A DNA stretch of 64,000 nt from Pseudorhodoferax sp. Leaf274 (GTDB lineage: Bacteria > Pseudomonadota > Gammaproteobacteria > Burkholderiales > Burkholderiaceae_C). Position numbers and translations under genes: made by a program. The notes beneath the pieces are model-generated. The model worked only from the letters and a program-made list of their open reading frames with translations, made no database searches and was not told the DNA's origin. Positions 1-9,260 of the stretch are shown here, piece by piece; positions within the stretch are counted from its first letter, which is position 1, and every line of letters starts with the position of its first letter. The stretch is taken from contig NZ_LMNA01000003.1 in the NCBI RefSeq assembly GCF_001422445.1, forward strand, positions 138,576 through 202,575, read 5' to 3'.

Positions 1-215
<215 letters not shown>

Positions 216-219
<4 letters not shown>

Positions 220-1661
220 AGATCTTCCAGCGCGAGCAGCGTTCGCTGTTCGGCGAGATCCTGGATTGGATGCTCACGCCGCTGCTGCTGCTGTGGCCGG
301 TCAGCCTGGTGCTGACCTGGCTGGTGGCCCAGGGCATCGCAGGCAACCCGTTCGACCGCGCGCTGGAACACAACGTGCGCACACTGGCCCAGCAGGTGGC
401 GCTGCCCAAGGGCGGGCGTTTGCAGTTCAGCCTGCCGCCGCCGGCGCACGAAATCCTGCGCGCCGACGAGTCCGACCAGGTGTTCTACCAGGTGCTGGGC
501 CCCCGCGGCGAGCTGCTGGCCGGCGAACGCGAACTGGCGCTTCCGCGCGATGCCGAGCGCCCGCAGCCCGGCGAGGTGCGGCTGCGCGACGACGAGCTGC
601 GCGGCCTGGGCCTGCGCGTGGCCTACACCTGGGTGGCGTTGGACAGCGCCGGCCAGGCGGTGCTGGTGCAGGTGGCCGAGACGCGCGAGAAACGCTCGGT
701 GCTGGCCGCCGAGATCATCAAGGGCGTGATGCTGCCGCAGTTCGTGATCCTGCCGCTGGCCGTGCTGCTGGTCTGGCTGGCGCTGGTGCGCGGCATCAAG
801 CCGCTGTCCGAACTGGAGGAGCGCATCCGCGCGCGCAAGCCCGATGACCTGTCGCCGCTGGACGACCGCACCGTGCCGCTGGAGGTGGCGCCGCTGGTGT
901 CCTCCGTCAATGACCTGCTCACCAGGCTCAAGGACTCCATCGCCACGCAAAAGCGCTTTCTGGCCGACGCCGCGCACCAGCTCAAGACCCCGCTCGCGGG
1001 GCTGCGCATGCAGGCCGACCTGGCGCAGCGCGAGGGCGCCAACGCCGACGAGCTCAAGCAGTCGCTGCTGCAGATCCGCCGCTCCAGCATGCGCGCCACG
1101 CACACCGTCAACCAGCTGCTGGCGCTGGCGCGCGCCGAGAACGCCGGCGCACCGATCACGCGCCAGCCCTGCGACCTCGCGCGGCTCGTCATGGACGTGG
1201 TGCAGGAGGCGCTGCCGCGCGCCATGGACAAGTCGCTGGACCTGGGCTACGACGGTGCCCTGCCCGGGGCGGCCGGCGTGCAGCTCGAAGGCAACGCCAC
1301 GCTGCTCAAGGAACTCGTGCGCAACCTGGTCGACAACGCGATCGCCTACACGCCCTCGCGCCCGGACCGGCCTGGCGTGGTGACCGCGCGCGTGCTGGCA
1401 GCCGACGGCGACGGCCCGCTGCGGCTGCAGGTGGAGGATTCGGGGCCCGGCATCCCGGTGGCAGAGCGCGAACTGGTGTTCCAGCCGTTCTACCGCGCGC
1501 TCGGCACCGATGCCGACGGCTCCGGCCTGGGCCTGCCCATCGTGCGCGAGATCGCCGGCCACCATGGTGCGGCCGTGGCACTGCGCGATGCGCATCCGGG
1601 CCAGCAACCGCCTGGCACCTGCTTGGAAGTGCGCTTCGGCCCGGAACCTGCGCGCGGCTGA
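216..1661 (+). CDS. Sensor histidine kinase, TctE-like
   Basis: Inner-membrane sensor kinase of 481 residues. The GTG start at 216 overlaps the regulator stop; longer versions of the frame would run through the regulator gene. Membrane segment 1 is at about residues 18-40 and segment 2 at 172-191. Between them lies a periplasmic sensor region of the kind found in TctE/QseC-type kinases. A HAMP-like linker follows, then the H-box with phospho-acceptor His254 (DAAHQLKTPL), the N-box around 366-378 (RNLVDNAIAYTP), and G-boxes DSGPGIP and GSGLGLP. All catalytic motifs are intact. It should phosphorylate the upstream regulator. The ligand is probably an organic acid, by analogy with TctE; the matching transporter genes are not in the window. 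Confidence 0.9.
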
Positions 1662-1681
1662 CGCGCCGGCGTTCTCCAGGC

Positions 1682-2416
1682 TCAGCAGGGCGCCAACAGT
1701 CGGCCCGCCAGCAGGCCCTGCACCTGCTCGCGCAGCGCGGCATCGGCGGCCGGCAGGCGCAGCCGCGCCGACTGGGGCTCGCGGTGGTCCACCACCACGC
1801 GCGCCGTGCGCACGCCGCGGCGCGTCAGCTGCGCCAGGTGCTCCTGGGCCGCCTCTTGGGTCGAGAACACGCCCAGCGACAGGCCCGGCGCGAGCCCGGC
1901 CTGGGTGGCCGGGGCCGTGTCCACGCGCAGCGCCCGCAGCTCTGCGCGCTTCTTCTCCAGCGCATCGGCGTCGCTGTAGCGGCCCATGTAGACGATCCAG
2001 CGGTCCGGCGGCGCGATGGGGTCCAGCGACCAGGCTGCCGCCGGCAGGCCGCCGGCCGCCAGGGCCTGGCGCAGGGCCTGGGCCTGGGCGTTGTCGAAGG
2101 GGCCGGCCTGCAGGCAGGCCGCGGCAGGTGCCGGGGCTTCGGCCTGCGGGACAGGGGGAGCCGCGGGAGCCGGTTGCGGCTCGGGGACGGCCGAGGCTGC
2201 AGGGGCCGAGGGGGCCAAGGGGGCGGCAGGCGACGCAGAGGCCGTGGCACTCGCTGGTGCCACGCGCAAGGCCTCGGGCCGGATCTGCTGCGCCAGCCGC
2301 TGCGGTTCGCGCGCCGAGTCCGGCGCCAGCCCCACCGGCGCCAGCAGGCCTTGCGACCAGGCGAAGTAGGCGCAGTTGGCGAACAGCAGGGCCAGGGCCG
2401 TGGTCCGCAGCAGCAT
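1682..2416 (-). CDS. SPOR-domain protein, membrane-anchored
   Basis: 244 residues. An N-terminal hydrophobic segment (about residues 5-22) should anchor it in the inner membrane. A long Ala/Pro-rich linker (about 55-100) follows, and then a C-terminal region with SPOR-like features (CLQAGPFDNAQAQALR, then RWIVYMGRYSD and a second LGVFSTQEAAQ repeat). SPOR domains bind denuded peptidoglycan, often at the division site. The gene lies two bases downstream of birA on the same strand, with the junction pattern catgctca also seen between the SET gene and birA, so the three are probably co-transcribed. The exact role is unknown. Confidence 0.75.
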   Translation of the reverse strand: MLLRTTALALLFANCAYFAWSQGLLAPVGLAPDSAREPQRLAQQIRPEALRVAPASATASASPAAPLAPSAPAASAVPEPQPAPAAPPVPQAEAPAPAAACLQAGPFDNAQAQALRQALAAGGLPAAAWSLDPIAPPDRWIVYMGRYSDADALEKKRAELRALRVDTAPATQAGLAPGLSLGVFSTQEAAQEHLAQLTRRGVRTARVVVDHREPQSARLRLPAADAALREQVQGLLAGRLLAPC

Positions 2417-2418
2417 GC

Positions 2419-3174
2419 TCAGGCCTTCACCGGCCGGACGCTGACTTCCGAGCTGCTGATGCGCTGCAGCCCCGCCGCGGTCTGCACGCGCAGCGCGCCA
2501 TCGGGGTCCACGCCGTCGCCCACGCCCTCGGTGCCGTCGGACAGGCGCAGCAGCCGGCCCTGGAGCAGGTCGCGCGCCTCGAACGCGGCGCGGAACGGCG
2601 CGAAGCCCTCGGCCTCGAAACGCTGCACCGCCTGCACCAACGGCAGCGCCAGCGCGCGCAACGCCTGGCCGGCGTCCCAGCCGGGCTGCAGTTCGGCCAG
2701 CGCCGCAGGCGGCGTCGACAGGCCCTCGGCAGGACGTGCCGCGATGTTGAGACCGATGCCGATGATGGCGTGGCGCACACCGCTGGCCGCCACGGTCTCG
2801 ATCAGGATGCCGCCGAGCTTGCGGTCATCGAACCACAAGTCGTTGGGCCACTTGAGCCGCAGCGCCGGGTGCAGCGCCCCCGCCACGGCCACGCCCACGG
2901 CCAGCGACAGGCCCGACCAGTCGGCAGGCGCCAGCGGCAACGCCAGCGACACGGCCAGCGAACTGCCCACCTCGGCCTGCCAGGGCCGGCCCATGCGGCC
3001 ACGGCCGGCGGTCTGGCGCTCGGCCACGAGCAGGGTCGGCTCAGGCCGGCCGGCGCGGATGCGGCGCATCAGCTCGTTGCTGGTGGAATCCACCTGCGGC
3101 AGCACCTCCACCGTGAAGCCCGGCAGCCCCGGTGCCACCGCTTCCCAGATGTCCTCGGCAGGCCAGCGCAGCAT
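2419..3174 (-). CDS. birA: Biotin--[acetyl-CoA-carboxylase] ligase
   Basis: 251 residues from the ATG at 3174; the frame stays open upstream but would overlap the SET gene. It attaches biotin to the carrier lysine of acetyl-CoA carboxylase through biotinyl-AMP. The ligase core is visible: VDSTSNELM, the nucleotide-binding glycine-rich loop AERQTAGRGRMGRPW, the KWPNDL motif, KLGGILIE, and a small C-terminal SH3-like domain ending near VQTAAGLQRISSSEV. There is no N-terminal helix-turn-helix, so this is a monofunctional class I ligase and not a repressor. It is flanked by the SET gene (2 bases upstream) and the SPOR gene (2 bases downstream). The coaX pantothenate kinase gene that often follows birA in this group is absent. 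Confidence 0.95.
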   Translation of the reverse strand: MLRWPAEDIWEAVAPGLPGFTVEVLPQVDSTSNELMRRIRAGRPEPTLLVAERQTAGRGRMGRPWQAEVGSSLAVSLALPLAPADWSGLSLAVGVAVAGALHPALRLKWPNDLWFDDRKLGGILIETVAASGVRHAIIGIGLNIAARPAEGLSTPPAALAELQPGWDAGQALRALALPLVQAVQRFEAEGFAPFRAAFEARDLLQGRLLRLSDGTEGVGDGVDPDGALRVQTAAGLQRISSSEVSVRPVKA

Positions 3175-3176
3175 GC

Positions 3177-3668
3177 TCAGGCCTTGCGCCGGCGCGGCTT
3201 GGGCGACAGCAGCGTGCCGCGGCAGCTCTTGGCGCCGCACCAGCAGGGGTACTCCGCCTTCAGCTTCTTGGTGTAGGGCTCGTCAATGATGAGCCCGTAG
3301 TCGTAGTTCAGCTCCTCGCCGGCGTGGATGTCGCGCAGCGCCTTGATGAAGATGCGGCCGTCCACCTCGTCGGCGATGCAATTGGGCTCGCAGGCGTGGT
3401 TGATCCAGCGCGAGGAGTTGCCGCCGTAGGTGGCGTCGATGACATGGTCTTCGTCGACGTGGAAGTAGAAGGTGTGGTTGGGGTCGCTCGGGTCGTGCGG
3501 GTGGCGGTCCTGCGCCTCCTGCCAGCTGACGATCTCGCCCACGTACTCGATGATGGTCTCGCCCTCGGCGATGTCCTGCACGGCGAACACGCCCTTGCCA
3601 TGGACGCCCGAACGACGGGCCTGGATGCGGCGCGCTGGCGCAGCGGGGCGCTGGGTTTTTGAAGCCAC
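3177..3668 (-). CDS. SET-domain lysine methyltransferase
   Basis: 163 residues that are almost entirely a SET domain, the fold of eukaryotic histone lysine methyltransferases. Motifs in order: GKGVFA (24-29), the SAM-binding and pseudoknot core NSSRWINHACEPNC (84-97), GEELNYDYG (117-125), and a post-SET cluster CWCGAKSCRG (142-151) that can bind zinc with the core cysteine. All residues expected for S-adenosylmethionine binding and the active-site tyrosine are present. The N-terminus is basic (KTQRPAAPARRIQARR). The start chosen is a GTG at 3668 with a weak ribosome site. The gene is divergent from topB, whose product has a lysine-rich H1-like tail that would make a plausible substrate; this link is inference. 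The protein substrate is unknown. Confidence 0.9.
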   Translation of the reverse strand: MASKTQRPAAPARRIQARRSGVHGKGVFAVQDIAEGETIIEYVGEIVSWQEAQDRHPHDPSDPNHTFYFHVDEDHVIDATYGGNSSRWINHACEPNCIADEVDGRIFIKALRDIHAGEELNYDYGLIIDEPYTKKLKAEYPCWCGAKSCRGTLLSPKPRRRKA

Positions 3669-3866
3669 GGCGAAACTCTGTTAGTTTAAAAAAGGCATGC
3701 GCGCATGTGCGCGAGGGGCGGATTGTAGGAGCCGCCTCCCCGGCCCTCGCCCCCTGGGGCGCGGGGCCTGTGGCCTGCTGAATTACATTCGGCACAAATT
3801 TTGGAAGGCGCTCCGGCTGGCATGCCCGCGGGCCGGCGCCGCAGAAGGACATCGCAGAGTTTCTAT

Positions 3867-6815
3867 ATGACCAAGACCTTGGTGATCGCCGAAAAGCCGT
3901 CGGTGGCGCAGGACATCGTGCGCGCACTCACCCCGGTGGCCGGCAAGTTCGACAAGCACGACGACCATTTCGAGAGCGACGGCTACGTCGTGACCAGCGC
4001 GGTCGGCCACCTGGTGGAGATCCAGGCGCCCGAGCAGTACGACGTCAAGCGCGGCAAGTGGAGCTTCGCCCACCTGCCCGTGATCCCGCCGCACTTCGAC
4101 CTGAAGCCCGTCGACAAGACCAAGTCGCGGCTCAACGCCGTCGTCAAGCAGGCCAAGCGCAAGGACGTCACGGCGCTCGTGAACGCCTGTGACGCGGGGC
4201 GCGAGGGCGAGCTGATCTTCCGCCTGATCGAGCAGTACGCAGGCGGCGCCAAGCCGCTGGGCAAGCCCATCAAGCGCCTGTGGCTGCAGTCCATGACGCC
4301 GCAGGCCATCCGCGACGGCTTCGACCGCCTGCGCAGCGAAGCGCAGATGCAGGGCCTGGCCGACGCCGCGCGCTCGCGCTCGGAGGCCGACTGGCTGGTC
4401 GGCATCAACGGCACGCGGGCCATGACGGCCTTCAACTCGCGCGACGGCGGCTTCTTCCTGACCACCGTGGGCCGCGTGCAGACGCCCACGCTGTCGGTGG
4501 TGGTCGAGCGCGAGGAGCAGATCCGCAAGTTCGTGAGCCGCGACTACTGGGAGATCCACGGCCTGTTCGACGCCCAGGCCGGCCAGTACGCCGGCAAGTA
4601 CTTCGACCCGGCGTTCAAGAAGGCCGCCGCGCCCTTGCTGCCGAACGGCGAACCTGATCCCGAGCAGCGTGCCGACCGCGTCTGGAACGCCCGCGATGCC
4701 CAGGCGATCGCCGACGCCGCACGCGGCCAGCCGGCCACCGTCACCGAAGAGAGCAAGCCCACCACGCAGGCCAGCGGCCTGCTGTTCGACCTGACCTCGC
4801 TGCAGCGCGAGGCCAACAGCCGCTTCGGCTTCTCGGCCAAGACCACGCTGGCGCTGGCGCAGAGCCTGTACGAGCGCCACAAGGCCCTGACCTACCCGCG
4901 GACCGACTCGCGCGCGCTGCCCGAGGACTACCTGCCCGTGGTCAAGGACACCATGAAGATGCTGGCCGGCAGCGGCATGAAGCACCTGGCCCCGTTCGCC
5001 CAGCAGGCCATCGACGGCAACTACGTGAAGCCCAGCAAGCGCGTGTTCGACAACGCGAAGGTGTCGGACCACTTCGCCATCATCCCCACGCTGCAGGCGC
5101 CCAGCGGCCTGTCCGATGCCGAGCAGCGGCTGTACGACTTCGTCGTGCGCCGCTTCCTGTCCGTGTTCTTCCCGAGCGCCGAATTCCAGGTCACGACGCG
5201 CATCAGCACGGTCGAGACGCCGGGCAGGAAGTACGCCTTCCGCTCCGACGGCAAGGTGCTGGTCAAGCCGGGCTGGATGGCCATCTACGGCAAGGAAGCC
5301 GAGGGCGAGGACGACGAGAAGGAAGGCGGCAAGCGCCTGGTGCCCGTGCAGCCCGGTGAGACGGTGCGCGTGGCATCGGCCGAGGCCAAGGGCCTGCGCA
5401 CCCGCCCGCCGGCACGCTACAGCGAAGCCACGCTGCTGGGCGCCATGGAAGGCGCCGGCAAGCTCATAGACGACGAGGAACTGCGCGAGGCCATGCAGGA
5501 AAAAGGCCTAGGCACCCCGGCCACGCGCGCGGCCATCATCGAAGGCCTGCTGGGCGAAAAATACATGCTGCGCGAAGGCCGCGAGCTGATCCCCACGGCC
5601 AAGGCCTTCCAGCTCATGACGCTGCTGCGCGGCCTGGGCGTGGAGGAGCTCTCCAAGGCCGAACTCACGGGCGAGTGGGAATACAAGCTGGCCCAGATGG
5701 AGAAGGGCGCGCTGAGCCGCGACGCCTTCATGCGCGAGATCGCGCAGATGACCGAGCACATCGTCAAGAAGGCCAAGGAGTACGACCGCGACACCGTGCC
5801 GGGCGACTACGCCCAGCTGTCCGCGCCCTGCCCCAACTGCGCCGGCGTGGTGAAGGAGAACTACCGCCGCTATGCCTGCACTGGCCCCAAGGGCAGCGGC
5901 GACGGCGCCTGCGGCTTCTCGTTCACCAAGTCGCCCGCGGGGCGCACCTTCGAGATCGCCGAGGCCGAGGCCCTGGTGCGCGACAAGCACATCGGCCCGC
6001 TGGAGGGCTTCCGCTCCAAGGCCGGCTGGCCCTTCGTGGCCGAGATCCGCCTGGCCTTCAGCGAGGACGACAAGAACTGGAAACTGGAATTCGACTTCGG
6101 CGACGACGACAAGGACCCGGCAGAGACCGGCGAGATCGTCGACTTCAGCGGCCAGCCCAACCTGGGGCCCTGCCCGAAGTGCGGCGCCGGCGTGTTCGAG
6201 TTCGGCAGCAACTACATCTGCGCGCATTCGGTGCCCACGCCCGAGCAGGCCCAGCCCACGTGCGACTTCAAGACCGGCAAGGTCATCCTGCAGCAACCGG
6301 TGGACGAGGCCCAGGTGCGCAAGCTGCTGGCCGAGGGCAAGACCGACCTGCTCGACAAGTTCGTGAGCATGCGCACGCGGCGCAGCTTCAAGGCCTTCCT
6401 GGCCTGGAACAAGGACGAGGGCAAGGTGACCTTCGAGTTCGAGCCGCGCGATTCGAAGTTCCCGCCGCGCAAGGGCGCAGCCTTTGCCGCCAAGAAGGCG
6501 GCGCCGGCCAAGAAGGCCGCGGCGGCGAAGAAGGCCCCGGCCACCAAGACGGCAGCCGCCAAGACACCGCGCAAGGCCACGGCCGGCACGGGCCTCAAGC
6601 CCAGCGCCGCGTTGGCCGCGGTGATCGGCGATGCGCCCGTGCTGCGCACCGAGGCCACCAAGAAGCTGTGGGACTACATCAAGGCCAAGGGCCTGCAGGA
6701 TCCCCAGGACAAGCGCAGCATCAAGGCAGACGCGGCCCTGCAGGCGGTGTTCGGCAAGCCCAGCGCCACCATGTTCGAGCTGGCCGGCATCCTCGGCAAG
6801 CACCTGACCTCCTGA
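3867..6815 (+). CDS. topB: DNA topoisomerase III with H1-like tail and SWIB domain
   Basis: 982 residues, starting at the ATG at 3867 ([17 protein letters not shown]). Type IA topoisomerase: TOPRIM domain with the acidic triad region [14 protein letters not shown], catalytic Tyr343 in LTYPRTDSR, and [10 protein letters not shown] further on. Two zinc-finger-like regions follow (CPNC...ACGFSF near residue 655 and CPKCGAGVF near 770). It is much longer than E. coli TopB (about 650). The extra C-terminus contains an Ala/Lys/Pro repeat like histone H1 (about 871-908, units of [10 protein letters not shown]) and then a SWIB/MDM2-like domain (about 909-982, [19 protein letters not shown]). It relaxes and decatenates single-stranded or hemicatenated DNA. 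Divergent from the SET gene; followed by a strong terminator. Confidence 0.95.
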   Translation: MTKTLVIAEKPSVAQDIVRALTPVAGKFDKHDDHFESDGYVVTSAVGHLVEIQAPEQYDVKRGKWSFAHLPVIPPHFDLKPVDKTKSRLNAVVKQAKRKDVTALVNACDAGREGELIFRLIEQYAGGAKPLGKPIKRLWLQSMTPQAIRDGFDRLRSEAQMQGLADAARSRSEADWLVGINGTRAMTAFNSRDGGFFLTTVGRVQTPTLSVVVEREEQIRKFVSRDYWEIHGLFDAQAGQYAGKYFDPAFKKAAAPLLPNGEPDPEQRADRVWNARDAQAIADAARGQPATVTEESKPTTQASGLLFDLTSLQREANSRFGFSAKTTLALAQSLYERHKALTYPRTDSRALPEDYLPVVKDTMKMLAGSGMKHLAPFAQQAIDGNYVKPSKRVFDNAKVSDHFAIIPTLQAPSGLSDAEQRLYDFVVRRFLSVFFPSAEFQVTTRISTVETPGRKYAFRSDGKVLVKPGWMAIYGKEAEGEDDEKEGGKRLVPVQPGETVRVASAEAKGLRTRPPARYSEATLLGAMEGAGKLIDDEELREAMQEKGLGTPATRAAIIEGLLGEKYMLREGRELIPTAKAFQLMTLLRGLGVEELSKAELTGEWEYKLAQMEKGALSRDAFMREIAQMTEHIVKKAKEYDRDTVPGDYAQLSAPCPNCAGVVKENYRRYACTGPKGSGDGACGFSFTKSPAGRTFEIAEAEALVRDKHIGPLEGFRSKAGWPFVAEIRLAFSEDDKNWKLEFDFGDDDKDPAETGEIVDFSGQPNLGPCPKCGAGVFEFGSNYICAHSVPTPEQAQPTCDFKTGKVILQQPVDEAQVRKLLAEGKTDLLDKFVSMRTRRSFKAFLAWNKDEGKVTFEFEPRDSKFPPRKGAAFAAKKAAPAKKAAAAKKAPATKTAAAKTPRKATAGTGLKPSAALAAVIGDAPVLRTEATKKLWDYIKAKGLQDPQDKRSIKADAALQAVFGKPSATMFELAGILGKHLTS

Positions 6816-6829
6816 GCCTTGCGCGACGG

Positions 6830-6866
6830 GCGCAGGAGCGGCGACGCTCCTGCGCTTTTTTCTTTT
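6830..6866 (+). terminator. Rho-independent terminator after topB
   Basis: A perfect 11-bp stem (6830-6840 pairing with 6845-6855, GCGCAGGAGCG) closes a GCGA loop. It is followed by six T and then CTTTT. It starts 15 bases after the topB stop and separates topB from the Bug-receptor gene. Confidence 0.95.
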
Positions 6867-6882
6867 GACCTGGAGACACACC

Positions 6883-7863
6883 ATGCGCATCCCCTTTGCC
6901 CGCCGCAGCCTGCTCGCAGGCCTTGCCCTGTCCGTGCTGGCGCCGCTGGCCCATGCGGCCTGGCCCGAGAAGCCGATCCGCATGGTCGTGCCCTTCCCGC
7001 CCGGCCAGGCCTCGGACATCTTCGCGCGCGCCCTGGCCGAGCAACTCGGCAAGCGCCTGGGCCAGCCCATCGTCATCGACAACAAGGCCGGCGCGGGCAG
7101 CAACATCGGCACCGAGATGGTGGCGCGCGCCGCGCCGGATGGCTACACGCTGCTGGTCGCCGGCAGCGCCATGGCGGTGAACCAGACGCTGTACAGGAAG
7201 CTCGCCTACGACCCGGCCAAGGACCTGGCCGGCATCTCGCTGATCGCCAAGGTGCCGCTGGTGTTCCTGGCCACGCCGGCTTCCGGCATCAAGACCCTGC
7301 CGCAGATGGTGCAGCAGGCCAAGGCCGCGCCGGGCCGGCTCAACTACGCCAGCGCCGGCATCGGCGGCTCGCAGCACCTGTCGGGCGAGATGCTCAAGGC
7401 CCAGGCCGGCGTGTTCATCACCCACATCCCCTACCGCGGCAGCGGCCCGGCCCAGGCCGACTTCCTGGGCAACCAGGTGCCGCTGATGGTCGACTCGGTC
7501 ACCGCGGCGCTGGCCAACATCCAGGCCGGGCGCGCCGTGCCGCTGGCCGTGACCTCGGCCACGCGCTCCAGCCAGTTGCCGGACGTGCCGGCCGTGCGCG
7601 AGAGCGGCGTCGCCGGGCTCAAGGACTTCGAAGCCGTGGGCTGGCTCGGCCTGATGGCGCCCAAGGGCACGCCGGCCGAGATCGTGGAGCGGCTCAACCA
7701 GGAGGTCGTCGAGATCCTGCGCAGCGATGCCATGGTGAAGTTCATCCGCGACCGCGGCTCCGAGGCGGCGCCCACCACGGGCCCGGAATTCGACCGCTTC
7801 ATCGCGAGCGAGATCGCCAAGTGGGGCGTGGCCGTGAAGGCCTCGGGCGCCACGGCCGACTGA
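6883..7863 (+). CDS. Bug-family tripartite tricarboxylate transporter substrate-binding protein
   Basis: 326 residues, ATG at 6883 with GGAG 8 bases upstream. Signal peptide about residues 1-25 ([19 protein letters not shown], cleaved before AWPEKPI). The mature protein has the Bug family pattern: [12 protein letters not shown] at the start, [25 protein letters not shown], and [15 protein letters not shown]. Bug proteins are periplasmic binders of carboxylates or other small ligands and are far more numerous than their TctAB membrane partners in Burkholderiales. No TctA or TctB gene is nearby, so this is an orphan receptor. A LysR gene follows on the same strand. The ligand cannot be told from sequence. 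Confidence 0.9.
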   Translation: MRIPFARRSLLAGLALSVLAPLAHAAWPEKPIRMVVPFPPGQASDIFARALAEQLGKRLGQPIVIDNKAGAGSNIGTEMVARAAPDGYTLLVAGSAMAVNQTLYRKLAYDPAKDLAGISLIAKVPLVFLATPASGIKTLPQMVQQAKAAPGRLNYASAGIGGSQHLSGEMLKAQAGVFITHIPYRGSGPAQADFLGNQVPLMVDSVTAALANIQAGRAVPLAVTSATRSSQLPDVPAVRESGVAGLKDFEAVGWLGLMAPKGTPAEIVERLNQEVVEILRSDAMVKFIRDRGSEAAPTTGPEFDRFIASEIAKWGVAVKASGATAD

Positions 7864-7942
7864 CCCGGACCAGGCCGGGCCGGGCGCGCGGCGGCGTCGT
7901 CCACCGCGGGCACCATGGCCCCGAGGCACCCGGGGCGCCTTC

Positions 7943-7948
7943 GATAAT
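7943..7948 (+). promoter_or_regulatory. Putative -10 element (GATAAT) of the LysR gene, leaderless arrangement
   Basis: GATAAT ends 6 bases before the ATG at 7955, with GCGCCC between. Transcription from this -10 would begin at or next to the A of the start codon, and no ribosome-binding site is visible. The -35 region is not recognisable. The spacing matches elements before argS and copA in this window. Confidence 0.45.
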
Positions 7949-7954
7949 GCGCCC

Positions 7955-8875
7955 ATGGACAGACTGAAACAGCTGGAGTCGTTCGTGTCCGTGGCTGCGC
8001 GCGGCAGCCTGACGGCAGCGGCCAAGGCCGAGGGCGTGGCGCCGGCCATCATGGGGCGCCGGCTCGACGCGCTGGAGGAGCGGCTGGGCGTGCGCCTGCT
8101 GGTGCGCACCACGCGGCGCATCTCGCTGACCTACGAGGGCACGGCCTTCCTGGAGGACTGCCAGCGCCTGCTGGTCGAGCTGGCCAATGCCGAGGCCAGC
8201 GTCGGGGCCGGCGGCGTCAAGGCCAGCGGCCACCTGCGCGTGACGGCGCCGGCCGGTTTCGGCCGCCGGCATGTGGCGCCGCTGGTGCCGCGCTTCCACG
8301 AACTGCACCCCGAAGTGACGATCTCGCTGAACCTCAGCGACCGCGTGGTCGACCTGCCGGGCGAGAGCTTCGACTGCGCGGTGCGCGTGGGCGACCTGCC
8401 CGATTCCTCGCTCGTCAGCATCCGGCTGGCCGACAACCGGCGCCGTTGCGTGGCGACCAGGGAGTTCCTGCGTCGCCACGGCACGCCGCGCCACCCGTCG
8501 GACCTGCCGCGCTTCGCCTGCCTGACCTTGTCCAGTGACGCCTCGCAGACGCGCGGCTGGGCCTTCGTGATCCCTGGCGCGGGCGATGCGCGCGAGGTCG
8601 TGCACCTCAAGCCCGGCGGCCCGCTGGACTGCTCGGACGGGCAGGTGCTGCACGACTGGTGCCTGGCCGGCTATGGCATCGCCTGGCGCAGCACCTGGGA
8701 GGTGGAGGCCGAGATCGCGGCCGGCCTGCTGGTGCCCGTGCTCGACGATTTCGCCGCGCCGCCCAACGGCATCTATGCCGTGTTCCCGCAGCGCAAGCAC
8801 CTGCCGCTGCGGGTGCGGCTGTGGCTGGACTTCCTGAAGGCGCAGTACGCGCAGCCGGGGTTCTGGGGCCTGTGA
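7955..8875 (+). CDS. LysR-family transcriptional regulator
   Basis: 306 residues. The N-terminal winged helix-turn-helix is intact (LKQLESFVSVAARGSLTAAAKAEGVAPAIMG...RTTRRISLT), followed by an effector-binding domain of periplasmic-binding fold beginning near residue 90 (LRVTAPAGFGRRHVAPL). The RVTAP pattern and overall layout belong to the large CrgA/DmlR-like LysR group. It lies 91 bases after a Bug receptor on the same strand, so it may control that gene, but LysR targets are usually divergent and no divergent partner exists here. Effector unknown. Confidence 0.9.
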   Translation: MDRLKQLESFVSVAARGSLTAAAKAEGVAPAIMGRRLDALEERLGVRLLVRTTRRISLTYEGTAFLEDCQRLLVELANAEASVGAGGVKASGHLRVTAPAGFGRRHVAPLVPRFHELHPEVTISLNLSDRVVDLPGESFDCAVRVGDLPDSSLVSIRLADNRRRCVATREFLRRHGTPRHPSDLPRFACLTLSSDASQTRGWAFVIPGAGDAREVVHLKPGGPLDCSDGQVLHDWCLAGYGIAWRSTWEVEAEIAAGLLVPVLDDFAAPPNGIYAVFPQRKHLPLRVRLWLDFLKAQYAQPGFWGL

Positions 8876-8894
8876 CGGCGCGCGCGTTCCGGTT

Positions 8895-9248
8895 TCAGTA
8901 CACGTCGCGGCGGTAGCGGCCGCCGGCCGCCAGCTGCTCCAGCAGCGCATCGCCCAAGGCGCGGCGCAGCGCGGTGTCCACGCCCTGCGGCATGCCCTTG
9001 CGCTGGCCGCAGACGTACACGGCGGCGCCGCGGCCCACCCAGTCGCGCAGCAGCGCGCCGTGCAGGCCCAGCAGGTCCTGCACGTGGTGCGCCGGCGCAT
9101 CCGCGTCGCGCGAGAAGGCCCGGTCCAGCCGCTGCAGCACGCCGTTGGCCAGCCAGTCCTGCAGCGGCGCGTCGTACAGCGCATCGCTGCGCCGCGTGCG
9201 CTCGCCGAACAGCAGCCAGGCCAGTTGGCGCAGCCAGAACGCGCGCAT
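8895..9248 (-). pseudogene. C-terminal fragment of a sulfite-reductase/P450-reductase-type flavoprotein
   Basis: 117 residues that match only the last part of an FAD/NADPH reductase domain: LLFGERTRRSDALY, LQRLDRAFSRD, GAAVYVCGQRKGMPQGVD and the family C-terminus GRYRRDVY. Complete proteins are several hundred residues and carry flavodoxin and FAD-binding parts, none of which are found upstream. The frame meets a stop at 9261-9263, which is the stop of the YncE-like gene. The NADP-ribose end cannot work alone, so this is most likely a decayed remnant of a PepSY/flavodoxin/FNR reductase of the kind found near TonB receptor genes. A functional small protein is possible but unlikely. Confidence 0.75.
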
Positions 9249-9260
9249 GTCAGCCCGCCA

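Noticed and set aside
3177..3668. SET gene as a recent eukaryotic transfer
   Set aside because: GC content and codon use match the neighbours and the gene is in an operon-like run with birA, so any transfer would be old.
7955..8875. PhcA regulator for the phc operon
   Set aside because: The three LysR proteins in the window (7955, 18073, 61237) do not show the PhcA N-terminus and none lies near the operon.
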